Shown here: in pieces, positions 46,583-60,213 of the stretch
Layout of the letters: every line of letters starts with the position of its first letter
Position numbering within the stretch: the stretch's first letter is position 1
Source: Blastocystis sp. Blastoise
Taxonomy: Eukaryota > Sar > Bigyra > Opalinata > Blastocystidae
Direction: 5' to 3'
Assembly (NCBI GenBank): GCA_039096225.1
Contig: JBBPEB010000034.1
Location: forward strand, 434,001 to 498,000
DNA: 64,000 nt
Position numbers and translations under genes: made by a program
The notes under the pieces: model-generated
What the model was told of the DNA's origin: nothing
The model's database searches: none
Seen by the model: only the letters and a program-made list of their open reading frames with translations

Positions 46583-48247
46583 CTTTTTTTTTTTTTAATA
46601 TTTTATTATATATATAAAATCCTAAATAAATAAATTAATACTATAGAAATCCTGTGGTTTACTTATATTAAATGTGCGTCGTGGTCGTCCTACACGTTAT
46701 GATTCAAATATAATTAAATCATTTTTAACAGGATTAAAATTTAGTGGTGTAGTTATCGGTGCTGATTGTTTAGCTTCTTTAGATTTACGTAGTGAAACAA
46801 ATGGTGATAGTTATGATACTATTTATAATGGTTTAATTAAAGAATATGAACGTTGTAGACGTGGTCGTTTTGGTGCACCTCAAATTATATTTGTGTTTAT
46901 GCCTACTAAAGATAGTACTATGTATAGATCCATTAAGAAAGTTACTGATAGTATTTTAAGTGTTCCTTCTCAATGTCTTGTTTGGGAACGTAATTTTAGT
47001 TCAGATCGTGGATTATCTCCTCAATATACAGGTATTTATTTTATTTATTATTTATTTTTATTTATTATTATTATGATTTTTTTTTTTTTTTTTTATAAAT
47101 CTTAATAAATACATTTAATATATCCACTTTTTCAAATAATTATAATCATAATAATATACAGCTAATGTTGCCTTAAAGGTAAATACTAAGTTAGGTGGTA
47201 TGAATACATTCTTACAAAATGATAATCGTCTTATTGTATATATATATATATATATATATATAATAATAATATAGTTATTAATATATATATATATATATAG
47301 TTCAGTAAGAATACAATGATATTAGGTGCTGATGTAACACATCCTATGAGAGGAGAAGCTGATGTTTCTATTGCTGCTGTTGTAGCTTCTGTTGATCCTC
47401 ATGCTAGTATATATATTGGTGAAGCTCGTTGTCAAAAAGCTAGACAAGAAATTATTTCTGATTTAGAAGAAATTATGGTTAGTTTATTAGGATCTTATCA
47501 AAAATATAATAATGGTAAACTTCCTGAAAAATTAATCTTTTATAGAGATGGTGTTGGTGATGGTCAATTTGGAATTGTTTTAGATCAAGAAATACCTCGT
47601 ATTTTTGAAGCTTGTAAATTTTACAATTATAGACCTCAACTTACATTTTTAATTGTTCAAAAACGTCATAATGCTCGTTTCTTCCCTCTTGATCGTAATT
47701 TCACTTCTAGAACAGGAAATGTACCTGCAGGTACTGTTGTAGATACGAATATTACTGATAGATGGGCATTTGATTTCTATCTTAATTCTCATAATGTTTT
47801 ACAAGTATATATTTATATATATAATATATTAATTATTATTATAAATATTATATATATTTTAATTGTTATTTGTTCTTATAACTAATATATATAAATAGGG
47901 TACTGGTCGTAGTGGTTATTATACATGTATTTATGATACTGTTGGTTTTAATGCTGATGATTTACAAGAATTAACATATCGTCTTTGCTATTTATTCTGT
48001 AGAGCTACAAAATCTATTAGTGTTTGTGCTCCTGCTCGTTATGCTCATCATCTTGCTTTTAGACATAGAGATATATTAGGCGTTGCCGATGGGGGTCGTA
48101 GAGGGTATTTATATATATTTATATATGTTATAAAATATTATATTTTATTTAATAATAAATAATTATCTATTTTTTTATAGTGATAATCTTAGAATTCAAA
48201 GTGTTAAAATTGATAAAACTATGTCCACAAAGATGTATTTCGTTTAA
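43896..48247 (+). CDS. AGO: Argonaute with Stc1-like zinc finger and PPGM repeat array
   Basis: Eleven exons join exactly: 43896-44007, 44107-45200, 45260-45604, 45704-45891, 45974-46181, 46272-46520, 46647-47031, 47162-47235, 47301-47804, 47899-48104 and 48181-48247. They give 1143 residues ending MYFV, a normal Argonaute terminus. Residues 1-37 hold a four-cysteine finger (C6, C9, C29, C32) with FSKNQL, like the Stc1 domain that links RNAi to chromatin in fission yeast. Residues about 60-159 are nine 11-residue repeats of GPPGMSAPKVQ type. The N, PAZ, MID and PIWI domains follow. The slicer tetrad is complete: D896 (GADVTHP), E935 (RQEI), D968 (YRDGVGDG) and H1103 (YAHHLAFR). It should cleave RNA guided by small RNAs. 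No Dicer or polymerase gene is in the window. Confidence 0.95.
44160..44470 (+). repeat. 33-base coding minisatellite encoding PPGM repeats of Argonaute
   Basis: Nine tandem units encode PPGMSAPKVQ-like 11-mers; unit 2 reads PPGMNAGKKQ and the last has an extra residue. Silent third-position differences (GGT/GGA, CCT/CCA) distinguish the units, so the peptide is kept while DNA drifts. Confidence 0.93.
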
Positions 48248-48516
48248 AAGTACTATTGTCGTTCTAGTCTTGTGTTAACGGCTTTTTTTTTTAATAAGTA
48301 ATTATTGTTTTTATATGTTTTAATTCATTTTTTTTGTGTTTCCTTATTTTCATTTTATTAATGATCTTAAAGAAATATAAAGTTTATGCATTATTATGTT
48401 GTTTATTTCTTTTTGTTTAGTTTATGAAAAATATGTTATAAATATACTTATTTTAGAAGAAAAAAATAAAAATAGAATTTCTTCAAGTAATAAAAAATTT
48501 AAATTATTTTTTGATT

Positions 48517-48589
48517 GTCCGTGTAGTGTAATGGCTAACACATTGCTCTCCGGAGGCAAGGATTGTGGGTTCGAGTCCCACCTCGGACG
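48517..48589 (+). tRNA. tRNA-Arg (anticodon CCG)
   Basis: A 73-base cloverleaf without intron. The acceptor stem GTCCGTG pairs with CTCGGAC apart from one T-T mismatch. The D stem is GTGT/ACAC. The anticodon stem TTGCT/GGCAA carries loop CTCCGGA, giving anticodon CCG for CGG codons. The T stem and loop are GTGGG-TTCGAGT-CCCAC. The B box GGTTCGAGTCC is intact and a TTTT terminator follows at 48595-48598. CGG is rare in this AT-rich coding sequence but is used in the GC-rich exon motifs. Confidence 0.93.
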
Positions 48590-49225
48590 TATTTATTTTC
48601 TAGATTTAAAATGAATAGTAGTGTATATGCACTTACAAGATGTTTTATTTCATTTTGACGGAATTCAAAGCATCTATTTTTATTTTAAAATGAGTTATTC
48701 ATGCTAAAAAGAGATTTTAAATGAAAATGATCAACATTACTTTTTTTAATGATCTTTTTAATGATTTGATACTATATAAGGATAATATGGTTCAATTCTA
48801 TTTGTAAATTTAATGAAATAGCAATATTCTGTTTGTAAATTAGAATTAGATATGTTTATTGAGATAAATATATCATAAATAATTATTAGGAAATAATTAG
48901 TTTGTTTTGGAGTTACTTTGAATATGCAAGATGATTTTTAAAAATGAGTTTATATTCAATTGAAACTTGAAAATGGAAAAAACAATAAATATACATATAT
49001 TTAAACATTGAGAAAATAGAGATAACCAAAAAAAGAGTTGAAATGAAGCTGAAAAGAGTCATAATTATACAAGATAATAAAGAATAGTCACAATTTGCAA
49101 AAGTGACTAAAAGAAATGAGTTAATATATTCATCTATATACTAAAATAAACTTAAATGTTCATCTAAAAAAAGAGTAGAAATACAAAAATATATATATAT
49201 ATTTATTATTTATAGATCACTCAAT
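48590..49225. other. Intergenic region, no gene seen
   Basis: Between tRNA-Arg and the 3' end of the PIG-W gene. AT-rich with no further tRNA or coding signal. Confidence 0.5.
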
Positions 49226-49689
49226 TTACCAAAATTTTACTTTTATCTTTTTATAATACATAATATAAGCAACTAAAGTAATAAATACCATATAACTATA
49301 GAAAAATGAAAAATAGAAATAATATTTTATTATAGAAAATGATAGTTATTGATTTGATTATTAATAGTGTAATAAAAATGATATATATATATATATATAC
49401 CAAATAAGAATAAGATAAGCTTGCCATGTAGGAACAATAATAGTTTTAAATAAATAATTAATTAAACCAGTACATACATTTGCCTATATAGATAATAAAT
49501 ATTATTATAGTTATATTATTAAAAAAAATTATATATTTATATATACAAGTAAGAAAATGAATAATTGGTTATAGTTAATAGCTTGATAAAAGATGGGTAT
49601 ATATAAATTTTCAACAAGAATATTTACAAGAAGTGCTAAACCTGCATAAGTACCGCCACAAGCGACAGTTAATAAGACATAGGCAGCAT

Positions 49690-49730
<41 letters not shown>

Positions 49731-52123
49731 GATTTAGTAAAGAAACTCTAACTATAAAAAAAATATTTAAAAAAAAATTGAATATCATAAAATTAGTTTG
49801 GTATCAATTATTATTATTATTATATTATATGACTATTATTATTATTATATACCATTCTACGTGAAGATACTTGAATATGATCACTAACCCAAAAGGCAAC
49901 TAACCATAATGTAAGCATAACAGCAAAATGTTTTACAGTAAACATAATATATTAAAGAAATATTCATTTATTCATTTTATAATAATAACTTAATATATAT
50001 ATATAGAGGATATATAAAACGTTTCCATTCAGGTCTAGTTCTTTCCTTATTAAATTCATTTCCTAATAATAATCCTGCTAAATATATACTAAAATAACCT
50101 ATATATATATTATTATATTCTATATATAAGTTGTTATATTCTATATATATAAATGATTATATTCTATATATAAATGATTATATTATATATATATATAAAT
50201 GATTATATTCTATATATAAATGATTATATCAATATATAAATAATTATATTATATATATATACCAAAACAACTCAAAATTCCTTCTTTATTCATATCAAAT
50301 AACGTTGTACGATTATCATTTAATAAATATCTATATATATGTTGATATATATATATATCATTCAATAAATAAATAAATATATATATATATATTTATATAT
50401 ATACTCAGTTCCTCCATGAAGAAGCCAATATTGGTAACTAGAAAGAATAGTAATAATAGATATCCAGACAATAAGTCTATTTCTTAAGAAAGTTGCACAA
50501 ATAGCACTAAATATAGCTACTAATCCTAAAGTAAAAAAGAAGTTCCAATGAACACCATATTCAGTCACTACATGCTGATATCCAAACTCTATATATATAT
50601 ATATATATATTATAAATGAACTATAATAATTTAATAAATAAAATTTTTAAAAAGTCTATGTAAATATTATTTTATGAGAAAATTAGAATAATTATTTATA
50701 TAGACTATAATCTATAATAAAGCACATACCATACACAAAAAATAATCGTAAAAATCCAAGAATAAGAAGAGGAGAAACAGAACTCAATGCAGCTTTTACT
50801 GCTCTATAAATATAGTAGTATAGAATATAAGAATATGTATAATGCTATATAATAAAATATAAGAATAGTTATAATAATATATAATAGAATATAAGAATAT
50901 TTATAATACTATATAATAGAATATAAGAATATTTATAATAATATATAATAGAATATAAGAATATGTATAATAATATATAATAGAATATAAGAATATGTAT
51001 AATAATATATAATAGAATATATGAATATTTTATAATACTATATAATAGAATATACATTATTATATTATAAAATAATAATATATAATATATAATAGTATAT
51101 ACTTCATTCCTCCTTTATATCTTAACTGTCTTGATACCATTCCGCTATTAATCACAAATATACCTACGCCCATATCCATCTATATATATATTATATAATC
51201 ATATATATATACATTATATATATTCATTATATATTATAGTATATAATCATAACATATTATAAACATAAAATATATATATATATACCAACGAACATCCCCA
51301 ATTTAATGTTTTAGCAAGACGACGTGGGAAAATAGGGAAATCAACAGCACATATAGCAAGTACACTATATATATTAAATACATAATTAATAATTAATAGT
51401 AAGAATAAAATTATTTAGTATTCAGTTATACACAAAAATATATAAATACGTTAATCCCATAGTGATACCACGAAACATGGTGAAATATGATTTTTGTTTA
51501 TCATTAAGTGAAATGGGTTGAAAATATGGAGATTGACCTGCCATTTCTCTTTGAGTTTGAGATATAGGATGTCTATAGAATCATAATAATTTAAATAAGT
51601 ATAGGATGAAGCAAAGAATAATCAAAATAAGATTTTTATAAAAAAACTGTAATCATACCGTCTTAAATATTCACCAATAAGTAAACAGAGAATCACACAA
51701 GCTCCTAGAATCCAATAATGAGATTCCATACAAGTTTCTGCAGCTATATTCACACATATAATCATTGAAAAATCCAAGAGGAAGAGATTTGTAACAGATT
51801 TCCAATCACTACCACATAAAGGAATCTAAATAATAGTAATTTTAATTATAAAAGATCTGAGTATACCACAAATAGAAGAAATAAATTAAGATATAAATTA
51901 AAAGAAAAAACTGACAAATTCAGTCAAAAAAAAAGCTTACATTTAACTTAATGAACAAATCAAACACAAGTTGATATAAGAAATAAAATGGAATAGCTAT
52001 GTAGATAACAAGAAGTGCCTCAGCAAGTGAAGGTTGAGCAGTATTCAATGCAAATATTTCTTTTGCTTTCTTATAGTCCGTATTTATCAATTCTAAAACT
52101 TCCTGAGAAACTTGCTCTACCAT
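49226..52123 (-). CDS. PIGW: GPI-anchor inositol acyltransferase PIG-W/GWT1
   Basis: Starts MVEQVSQEVLELINTDYKKA and ends KVKFW with TAA. About 12 exons join in phase and encode a polytopic membrane protein. Family signatures are VDFPIFPRRLAKTLNWGCSL, MDMGVGIFVINSGMVSRQ, LRLFFVYEFGYQHVVTEYGV directly followed by HWNFFFTLGLV, and the C-terminal SSRRMGNAAYVLLTVA with FIFLLANVCTGLINY. PIG-W acylates the inositol of GlcN-PI in the ER, an early step of GPI anchor synthesis. The intron 49938-50013 is U12-like. So the organism makes GPI anchors. Confidence 0.94.
49938..50013 (-). other. U12-type intron, AT-AC, in PIG-W
   Basis: The exon ends in phase 2 (CGT TTT AT), followed by ATATCCTCTATAT, one base off the U12 donor consensus. 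The intron ends TTTCTTTAATATATTATGTTTAC, with a branch-like TTTCTTTAAT about fourteen bases before AC. The next exon resumes T GTA AAA CAT TTT GCT, giving FIVKHFAVML. There is no AG between the only GT candidate and the resumed coding frame, so a GT-AG intron cannot work. Confidence 0.78.
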
Positions 52124-52221
52124 TCTAATATTATTCGAAATAATATTTGATTCAAAGATAAGATCCTATTTTTTTAAGAGATGAAACTCTTTTAGTTCTT
52201 TTAGTAAAAAAAAAGATGTAT

Positions 52222-52698
52222 TTTTTAAAGGGTCCATGCTGACTAGGAATCGAAGAATTCTACAGAAGAAATAGTGATTAACGAAAGATAGATGCATCAT
52301 TGAATGATCCTAAGATTTATTGGATAAAAAAGGGTTGGTCTGAGAAATAAGCCAATGATTTTTACAATAAAGAATGGAGGGGCCTCAATGAGAAGAAAAA
52401 CTGGGTACATCCAAAAACTGACTTTATTCGAATAGAATTTTTTCAACAAATAAAAAAGTGACTATTTAATAAAAAGAGAAACAACCAATACAAAGGAAAA
52501 CAACAACAATTCTTTTTGTTGATTGAAGATCAAAATTCATTCTTTTATGACTATTGAACAATATTACAGAAGATAAAATATAGAAAAGAAGAAGAAATAA
52601 AGAAATACGATAAAAGACAAGAAATGTTGATGACGAAACAGAATGAATTGAATGAAATAGAAGACAATAAAGAGAATTTATTAAAAAAAGATACATAG
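52222..52698 (+). pseudogene. Decayed gene of about 155 codons with four internal stops
   Basis: One plus-strand frame runs LGIEEFYRRNSD-stop, RKIDASLNDPKIYWIKKGWS and on to a stop, ANDFYNKEWRGLNEKKNWVH and on to a stop, then QYKGKQQQFFLLIEDQNSFF and on to a stop, then a charged helical end, and finally a TAG. The internal stops are TAA, TAA, TGA and TGA. The peptide between them is full-complexity and the DNA is GC-richer than flanking spacer. There are no splice signals around the stops. It lies between two intact minus-strand genes. Family unknown. Confidence 0.55.
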
Positions 52699-52714
52699 AA
52701 ATATAGTTATTTAA

Positions 52715-54487
52715 CTAATCTTCTTGACAGATGGTAATAAGATTTTGGATATTTTCTTGAGAGACAGAATGAGCATATCCCATTCGTTTAATAAAGAGTA
52801 TTGTATTCTAAAATTAAAAGATATAGATAGAATTGTTTTTATATATCATATAAATGAAAATAGTTACAGAATAATGAATAGAAATATACATTTTTATCAC
52901 ATTTGAACTGTTTCATATTAAAAATACAAGTATTCAATTGACTTAAAATTATTTGATGTTTATATTGTTGTCCACTTTCATCAAGATGTATCTGGACATA
53001 TCTTAGTAATTCTTCACGTACTAAAATATTTAAAAAATATAGATTATATATATAGAAATGCTTTATATATATATATACTTGATGAAAGCAAGAATTCTTC
53101 CCAAAATCCATAATCTTGCCAAATCGGATGGTCTGATAAATCATCAGAAATCTCATGTTTTTCTATATATAATAATATTGTTTATATATTTATTATTATT
53201 ATTTTTATTTAAATAGATACATATAATTAATATATATATATATAATTATATATAGTATACCCCCATTAAGGTAATAAAAATAGGATTGACTTAAAATCAT
53301 GATGTTTTTACCTTGTTTAATATCTTTTGATCTATATATCTCATCTAATAATAACTTAAATATATGTATAAATATCGGATAATGGCTTCCTATCTATAAT
53401 ATATATATATATATATAGTATTATTCAAAGATTAATATATAGATAAAAATTTATATAGATAAGAAATGTTGTAAATATAATCATATTATTATTTTCAGTA
53501 TCTTACATAAAATTGATATGTTAATAATAATAATAATATTAAAAAAATAAATAGTAATAATAATAAAAATAATATCTCAAATAATAATCTTAATAATCAT
53601 AATTAAAACAATAATAATAATATTTCAAATACACTTTTCCCTTTTCCTCGAAGATCGGTTAATGCCTGTATAAGTATATTTCTACCTTCTCTATTTGTTG
53701 TTAATAAATAAAGTGAACCAGAAACATTATTATTCTTATAAAAATTCATCTGTTGATATTCATTAGATTTCTCTATTTCCGCGGTTATGTGTAAATCTTT
53801 AGAATTATATTCATTGGAGATTAAGTGTATATCAATATCATTTTGATATAGAGAATCACATAAAGAACAACTCTCGGAAATAGTCTCTGAAAGAGTGTCT
53901 GAAAAATCGTCTGAAACAGTTTCAGCCAGTGAAGAACAAGACGCCGTGTTTGAATATGTATTTTGTATTTCTTTATTTATAGTAGTATATATATCTATAT
54001 CTGTTTCTTCCTCTGAATCCGATAAATCATCTATATATATATATATATATATTGAATTAATAAAGTTAATATTCTTCATGGTATAAAAAATTCTTAGTAT
54101 ATATATACCATTATTTATACGAACATCACTTGTTTCTGGTATATATAAAGATGATTGTAAATGAATCGAGTTATTCAAATGAATATTATCTTTAGAATCA
54201 CATTCTAATAAATTTAATAAATAATTATATATAATAATATTTATAGTATTATAGTCTCATAGTATTTATTATATACTTATATGCAAATGTATAATCATCA
54301 GAATGAGTAGTCACTATATATATATTGTTATATATATTGTTATATATATATATACATTTTACTTCTTCTGTATCAATACGAGGGTCATACCATCTATATA
54401 TATATATATATATAGTTATATATATACGCAATATTTGGTATTTGAGTTTGTTCAGGTTCTTTCTTTAAATCCCATTCTCCTTCTATA

Positions 54488-54518
<31 letters not shown>

Positions 54519-55096
54519 GAATACCTTTAAGAATAGAATCAACAATTTGATTATGAATATCTAGTCGAATACCTATATATATACATTTATATATATATAT
54601 ATATATAATTCATCATTATGCTATATATAATTATATATACGTGAATCTCCACTTAGAATGACGCTACCCTGTGTCATCTCTGACAAAGAATCTGTCAATA
54701 CAGATATATATGTCTGAAATACAATATAATTTAGTGTTCAATTAAATGATTTATTATATATATATAGTTATAATTTTATGTACATAAAAAATATATATAC
54801 ATATATATACTAATAATAATATATAGATAATAATAATAATAATATATATATATATATACTTCATCCATTTTTTTAAGTGTTTGAATAACTTGCATAAAAA
54901 TAAGATCTTTTTCTTTCTCTAGCAACATATACCATTTCTGAAGTGAATTTAAATAAGAGTGTTGAATATTCATATATATAGACACACGACTCTCTAGGGA
55001 TAATGCAGTCTCCTTTATAACTCTAAAGATAGGGGAATCAGAGAATAATAGGGGTTTCAACATATGTAGATATATAATATATATATTATGATGTTG

Positions 55097-55130
<34 letters not shown>

Positions 55131-55181
55131 GCAGGATCTTGTTTCATAAGAAGAGCTAGAGATGGAGATATACTGTCTTTA

Positions 55182-55220
<39 letters not shown>

Positions 55221-56876
55221 TTGGTTGTTTATCTTCAAAAATTAGTTCACTTGTTTGAATAATATCATTCTATATATATATATATAAAAAATAACTATAA
55301 ATTAAAAAAATAATATACCACTTTTCTAGTTAGTTTATTATTAACAGAATTAATTATTTCTTCATTTTTCCGACATATTTTAATTAAATTTTTTAATTTA
55401 TAATAATAGAATTCGATGAATAAAGGAAGACGTATATATATCTTATGAAATATAAGCTTACATTGTTCATAATACACTATTTTATTACATATAGACTTCT
55501 CAACATGAGATAAACTCAACTATATATATATATGAGAAAAGGAAAAAAGAATAATATACAAAAAGAATAATATACATAATAATAACATTAAAAGAATAAT
55601 ATACATAATAATAACATTTAAATAATAATAACGATAATAATAACATAAAAATATTTAAAAAAAATAATAAACATCTTAATATATACAATATAAAACAGCA
55701 GCTATAATAAACAAAAATAATAATAAATATAAAAATAAATCATTAATAATAATATACTCCAAGAAGTGATTGTTCTTTTGTTTTTGGAAGAGAGTCTTTT
55801 GTTTTGATTAATTGATGTATATATAGATCTTGCTGTTTTTCTATATTACTAATAAGTACGCGAAAGTCATTTAATTGTTTATAACCATCTTCACAATCTT
55901 TTTGTATACGATTTAATGGAAAAGATGTTATACTATATATATAGAGAATCAACAATAGATATATATGTATATCTATATATTTATATTATATATATATATA
56001 GAGAGAATCAGAAATATATATGTATATCTATATAATTATATTATATATATATAGAGAGAGAATCAGAAACAGATATATATGTATATCTATATAATTATTA
56101 TATACATAATGATATATCAAGAAAAATATATAAACACATTCATATCCTTTATAATAAACTATATATATATACTCATATTCTTGCCATGATTCATCTAAAA
56201 AGCCAAATTTATTATTATTTTGGTATCCCTCAAATATTTCTTTCATCGCTTCTTCATGTGCAAATATATGATCATCATATTCTAATAATTCTTTCATATA
56301 ATGATGATAATCAATTGTTGCTTTGTTACGAATAGATAATGACTATATATATATTATTAAATTAACTAGAATATATATATAAACTTTTCCATATTGTGAT
56401 CTCCAACGTAAAGATTCAACAATTTTCGTATATATACCCATATATACATATCTATACAATAAAGAGAAGCATTAAAAATAATTTTCATTAGTTTATAATC
56501 ACATAAGCATACGTGGGAGCAGCATAAGACATGGCAAGATGCTTCTCATCAGTTAAATTGAGTAACGAGAAAATAGATATAGCTTTCTCAAATGATTCAT
56601 AAGCTCTATCATATGTTTTTCTTAACGAATACAATATTCCTATACAAATATAACGTAGATCTTGATCAAACATACCCAAATATGTATGGCAAATTGCTTC
56701 ATATCTTAAAAATCCATTCTCAACAGAATAGCATAAAGCTTTCAAAAATAAAGGAAGCGCTTTGTTACTTGCTATAATGATTAGCTGTAGCGATAATGAA
56801 TTTAAAATATACATGACTTTCTAAACTTTTCTTCTGCAACTTGTATTAAATGAAATACCTCCTCAGGAGACATCAT
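52715..56876 (-). CDS. Helical (BAR-like) protein with an SBF2/KIAA0513-type C-terminal domain
   Basis: Starts MMSPEEVFHLIQVAEEKFRK with TPR-like helices (NKALPLFLKALCYSVENGF; TYDRAYESFEKAISIFSLLN). A long coiled region follows that resembles a BAR or sorting-nexin fold (YHHYMKELLEYDDHIFAHEE). Next is an acidic serine-rich linker (DDLSDSEEETDIDI). The C-terminal domain reads KDIKQGKNIMILSQSYFYYL, SDHPIWQDYGFWEEFLL, and HQIILSQLNTCIFNMKQFK with a final NLITICQED stop. That layout matches the domain shared by KIAA0513 and MTMR5/13 (SBF2). A membrane-traffic role is inference. The exons around 54430-54200 join one base out of phase, so one junction is unresolved. Confidence 0.65.
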
Positions 56877-57077
56877 CTAAACAGAAAATGAAAGATACCC
56901 AAAAAAAAATATTTTTGAATTTTTTGTTTCTTATTTTTTATATTATAACTTTCTTCAGATTTACAATTTTTATATTCATGTATATTTTTGTTTTGTAAAC
57001 CTCATAGCATATTACATAGGATTTCATTAACAAAACAACTTTATAACATATATATATAGTTAATGACACCTTTTTAA

Positions 57078-57756
57078 TTATAAACTGTTGAATATTTTGT
57101 CGCCACTTTGATTTTTCATTCTTTCAAATAAATCAGAATCTTTCTCTTTTATCATTTTCAAAAGATCTTTCATTATATTGGGACAAGCAATTGTGATCAT
57201 TTGATAAATTTCTTCAAAACATGCTTTTTGATCTAAAGAATAGAGGATATCATGGTAAATTTGTAGTATGAACATGAGTAATAATTAGAAAAGCATAAGA
57301 TGAATCATAGGGATTAGAATTAAACAAAATAGAAAAAAAAAACTTACCATTAGCATAATAAGCATCAGGAACATCTTCTCCTTTTCTACCAGGGACATAA
57401 TCAGTAAGCATCTTGACGACTGCGTGATCACTACCTTTTGAACTTCTACGATAATCATTGATATCTTCAACATTACTCGAGTCCATAGCAACAATAAGAT
57501 CGTAGTCTTCGAAATCCTTCTTTTGGATTTGTGACCCACGTAAATCAGAAATATCTAATCCGTGAGAACGTGCACAACGCTGACCACCAGAATGAGGAGC
57601 TTGACCTACATGAAAAGAACAAGTTCCACAAGAATAAACCTTGATCATATCAGATAAATGAAGGTTTTTTACATATTCTCTCATAATACCTTCTCCAAGA
57701 GGAGATCTACAGATATTTCCTAAACAAACAAATAAGATTCCTGCTTCAAATATCAT
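57078..57756 (-). CDS. Low-molecular-weight protein tyrosine phosphatase
   Basis: Two exons (57756-57348 and 57232-57078) join in phase 1 across an intron starting GTAAGT. The product is 187 residues, slightly longer than the usual 157. The P-loop is near the N terminus, ILFVCLGNICRSPLGEG, with catalytic C11 and R17 in the CX5R motif. The general-acid aspartate is in GEDVPDAYY (D131). The intron falls just after it, and the C-terminal helices read QKACFEEIYQMITIACPNI. The extra C-terminal 30 residues are charged. It removes phosphate from tyrosine on cytosolic proteins. I chose the ATG that gives MIFEAGILFVCLGN; an upstream in-frame TTG is not needed. Confidence 0.93.
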
Positions 57757-58715
57757 GATTTTCAACTATTTATAAAATAATATAATAATTATAAAAAAAA
57801 GAATAGTGTTGACTCTAAAATAACTAATTCTCAAGGAAAATTTATAAAGAGGTTTTTCCTGCTTATTTTAGTATTTAGTACTCGTTATGTTATATTTATT
57901 GTTGAAAAGCAACATAGAAGAATGAAAGGCTTTGCTTATTAGGATACTATAAGTTCTCACTATAATAATTTCATTTTTCCAAAAATGAATTATATATTTA
58001 TTCGATTCTTGGTGTGTTCTAGATAAATATGATAATTTGGAAATGATCAGTATGAACAACTATATAATTTTATTGACAAATGTTGTTATTCAAATTCTTT
58101 TTATTGGTTTGAATTAAATTGATGAACGAATATAAATGCTATGAAGAATAAGAAGTTGCTAGAATCTTGTGAAATATAAAAAAAAACGAAAAATTAATGA
58201 AGAAACGACAATAATTGCAAGTACATAAAAAGACAGTATTTGATGTGATAATATGCTTTTGTAAATAAAAGAATACAATGATCTTATATCAAAATGATAT
58301 TGAGTATACGAGAAAAGTGATTGTATTCATAAGAATATAGATACATATGGTTATATAAGGTTATAGTATTCATATGTTCATTATATATCACGGTATATAA
58401 ATAGTTTTAAATATATTCATAAGCAAATGAAAGCATACATACTTTAAAATATTTATTTCAAGATCATTATTTGTAATAAATAGTATGAGTATAAATATAT
58501 AGAGTTTAAGAATATCACCATAATTATCTGAATATGACTGAATATGCATAAAAATGATATAATGCCATTATCACACTGTTTCATAAAGAAGAAAAGTTAA
58601 AAAAAAAATACACATAAAATATAGTATTCAACATTCAACGAAACATGATATTTTTATATAACAAAACAATTATATATATAACATTTTTATTAACACAGAT
58701 TATTCTTATTTATTT
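57757..58715. other. Intergenic region, no gene seen
   Basis: Between the phosphatase start and the 3' end of RecQ4. AT-rich; only short chance frames such as 57868-58059. Confidence 0.5.
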
Positions 58716-60147
58716 TTAAAGTGGTTTTCCTTGAATAGCCTTGGATGCTATGTCCATTAATTCATAAAAATCATACTATAATAATAATATATAATTCATA
58801 AAAAAAAGAATAATTTTATAATATAAATAGAAATTGAGTTTTTAATGTCAATTTATATATATGTATTTATATACAGTCTTATATATAGCCCATTGGGGAT
58901 GCGTTGACCACATAGCAGCAGGATAAGAGATAGAAGATATACCATGCTTTATATAGTATATATTATTATATATATTATATATTACATAAATTATGATATA
59001 TTGTTATATATATTAATATATTCTATTCTCATAATATTAAAAAAAAATCATATATATATATATACCCATATTCTTGCAATAGACCTACTTGTTAAAATAT
59101 TAGTACCAATTCGTTCATCATGTAAAAATGACTACATATATTTATATCAATTTATATAGATTATATATACTTTAGCTTCTGCGTATATTTGTTTTTCTAT
59201 CGGTTTTGTGGATCTTATAAACCACTCAATTCCATTGGGAATCATCGAAGTAAAACCTATATAATATATATATAATATATAAGATTATAATATATAATAT
59301 ATATTATATAAGATTATAATATATAATATATATTATATAAGATTATAATATATAATATATATAAGATTATAATATATAAGATTATATATACAATATATAA
59401 TATATAATACATACATGAATAATGTTGAAAGGAATGGTCAATATAAATCATATTATTATTAATTATTAATGGAATATCATATTTGAAATATAAATCAATA
59501 TATTCTAAGAATATTGTTTCTATATATATAGTAGTCTAGATCTATTTCTATTATTCGTATATATACGTTTAGCTTCCAAATTTTGATTCCATTGTTCATA
59601 ATAATCACGGGAATCACATAATTTTAACAATACATACATTCTTATAAACTTTTCCAATTGATTCTATATATATAAATAAAAGTTATTTATTCTTTTTATA
59701 TACTTTTTCAATAGTTAATAATTTCTCTTTAAGATATAAACATAATTGATCAACATCCAATTCTTTTCTATCCCTATATATAATAATAATAATAAAAGTG
59801 TTTTATATATATATAATAGAATCAAAAATTAATTTATATATATATATATATATACTTTAGATATTTATAGATATAAGCAACATTACTGTATTGACACACA
59901 ATTAGTTTCTCCTTTTCAAGTCTTGTTAATTCTGATTGTATTTCCACGGGAGAACGTCTCATTATAGAAGCAATATCATATATATTTATGATTAACTCAT
60001 CATTAGCAGAACGACCAAATTCAGTTTTATAAGCTATAGATATAATGTATATATATATAATATACTATACAATTAAAAGATTGAATAGAAAGTGATTCTT
60101 CATCACGTTTTTTTGTAATTAAAAATGAAATAAGCCATGAATGAATC

Positions 60148-60213
<66 letters not shown>

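Noticed and set aside
52222-52698. Stop-codon reassignment as explanation for the interrupted frame
   Set aside because: TAA, TAG and TGA all end other well-supported genes in the window, so decay is simpler.
59255-59405. CRISPR-like evenly spaced repeats
   Set aside because: Units are imperfect AT-only minisatellite copies without unique spacers, inside an intron of a eukaryotic gene.
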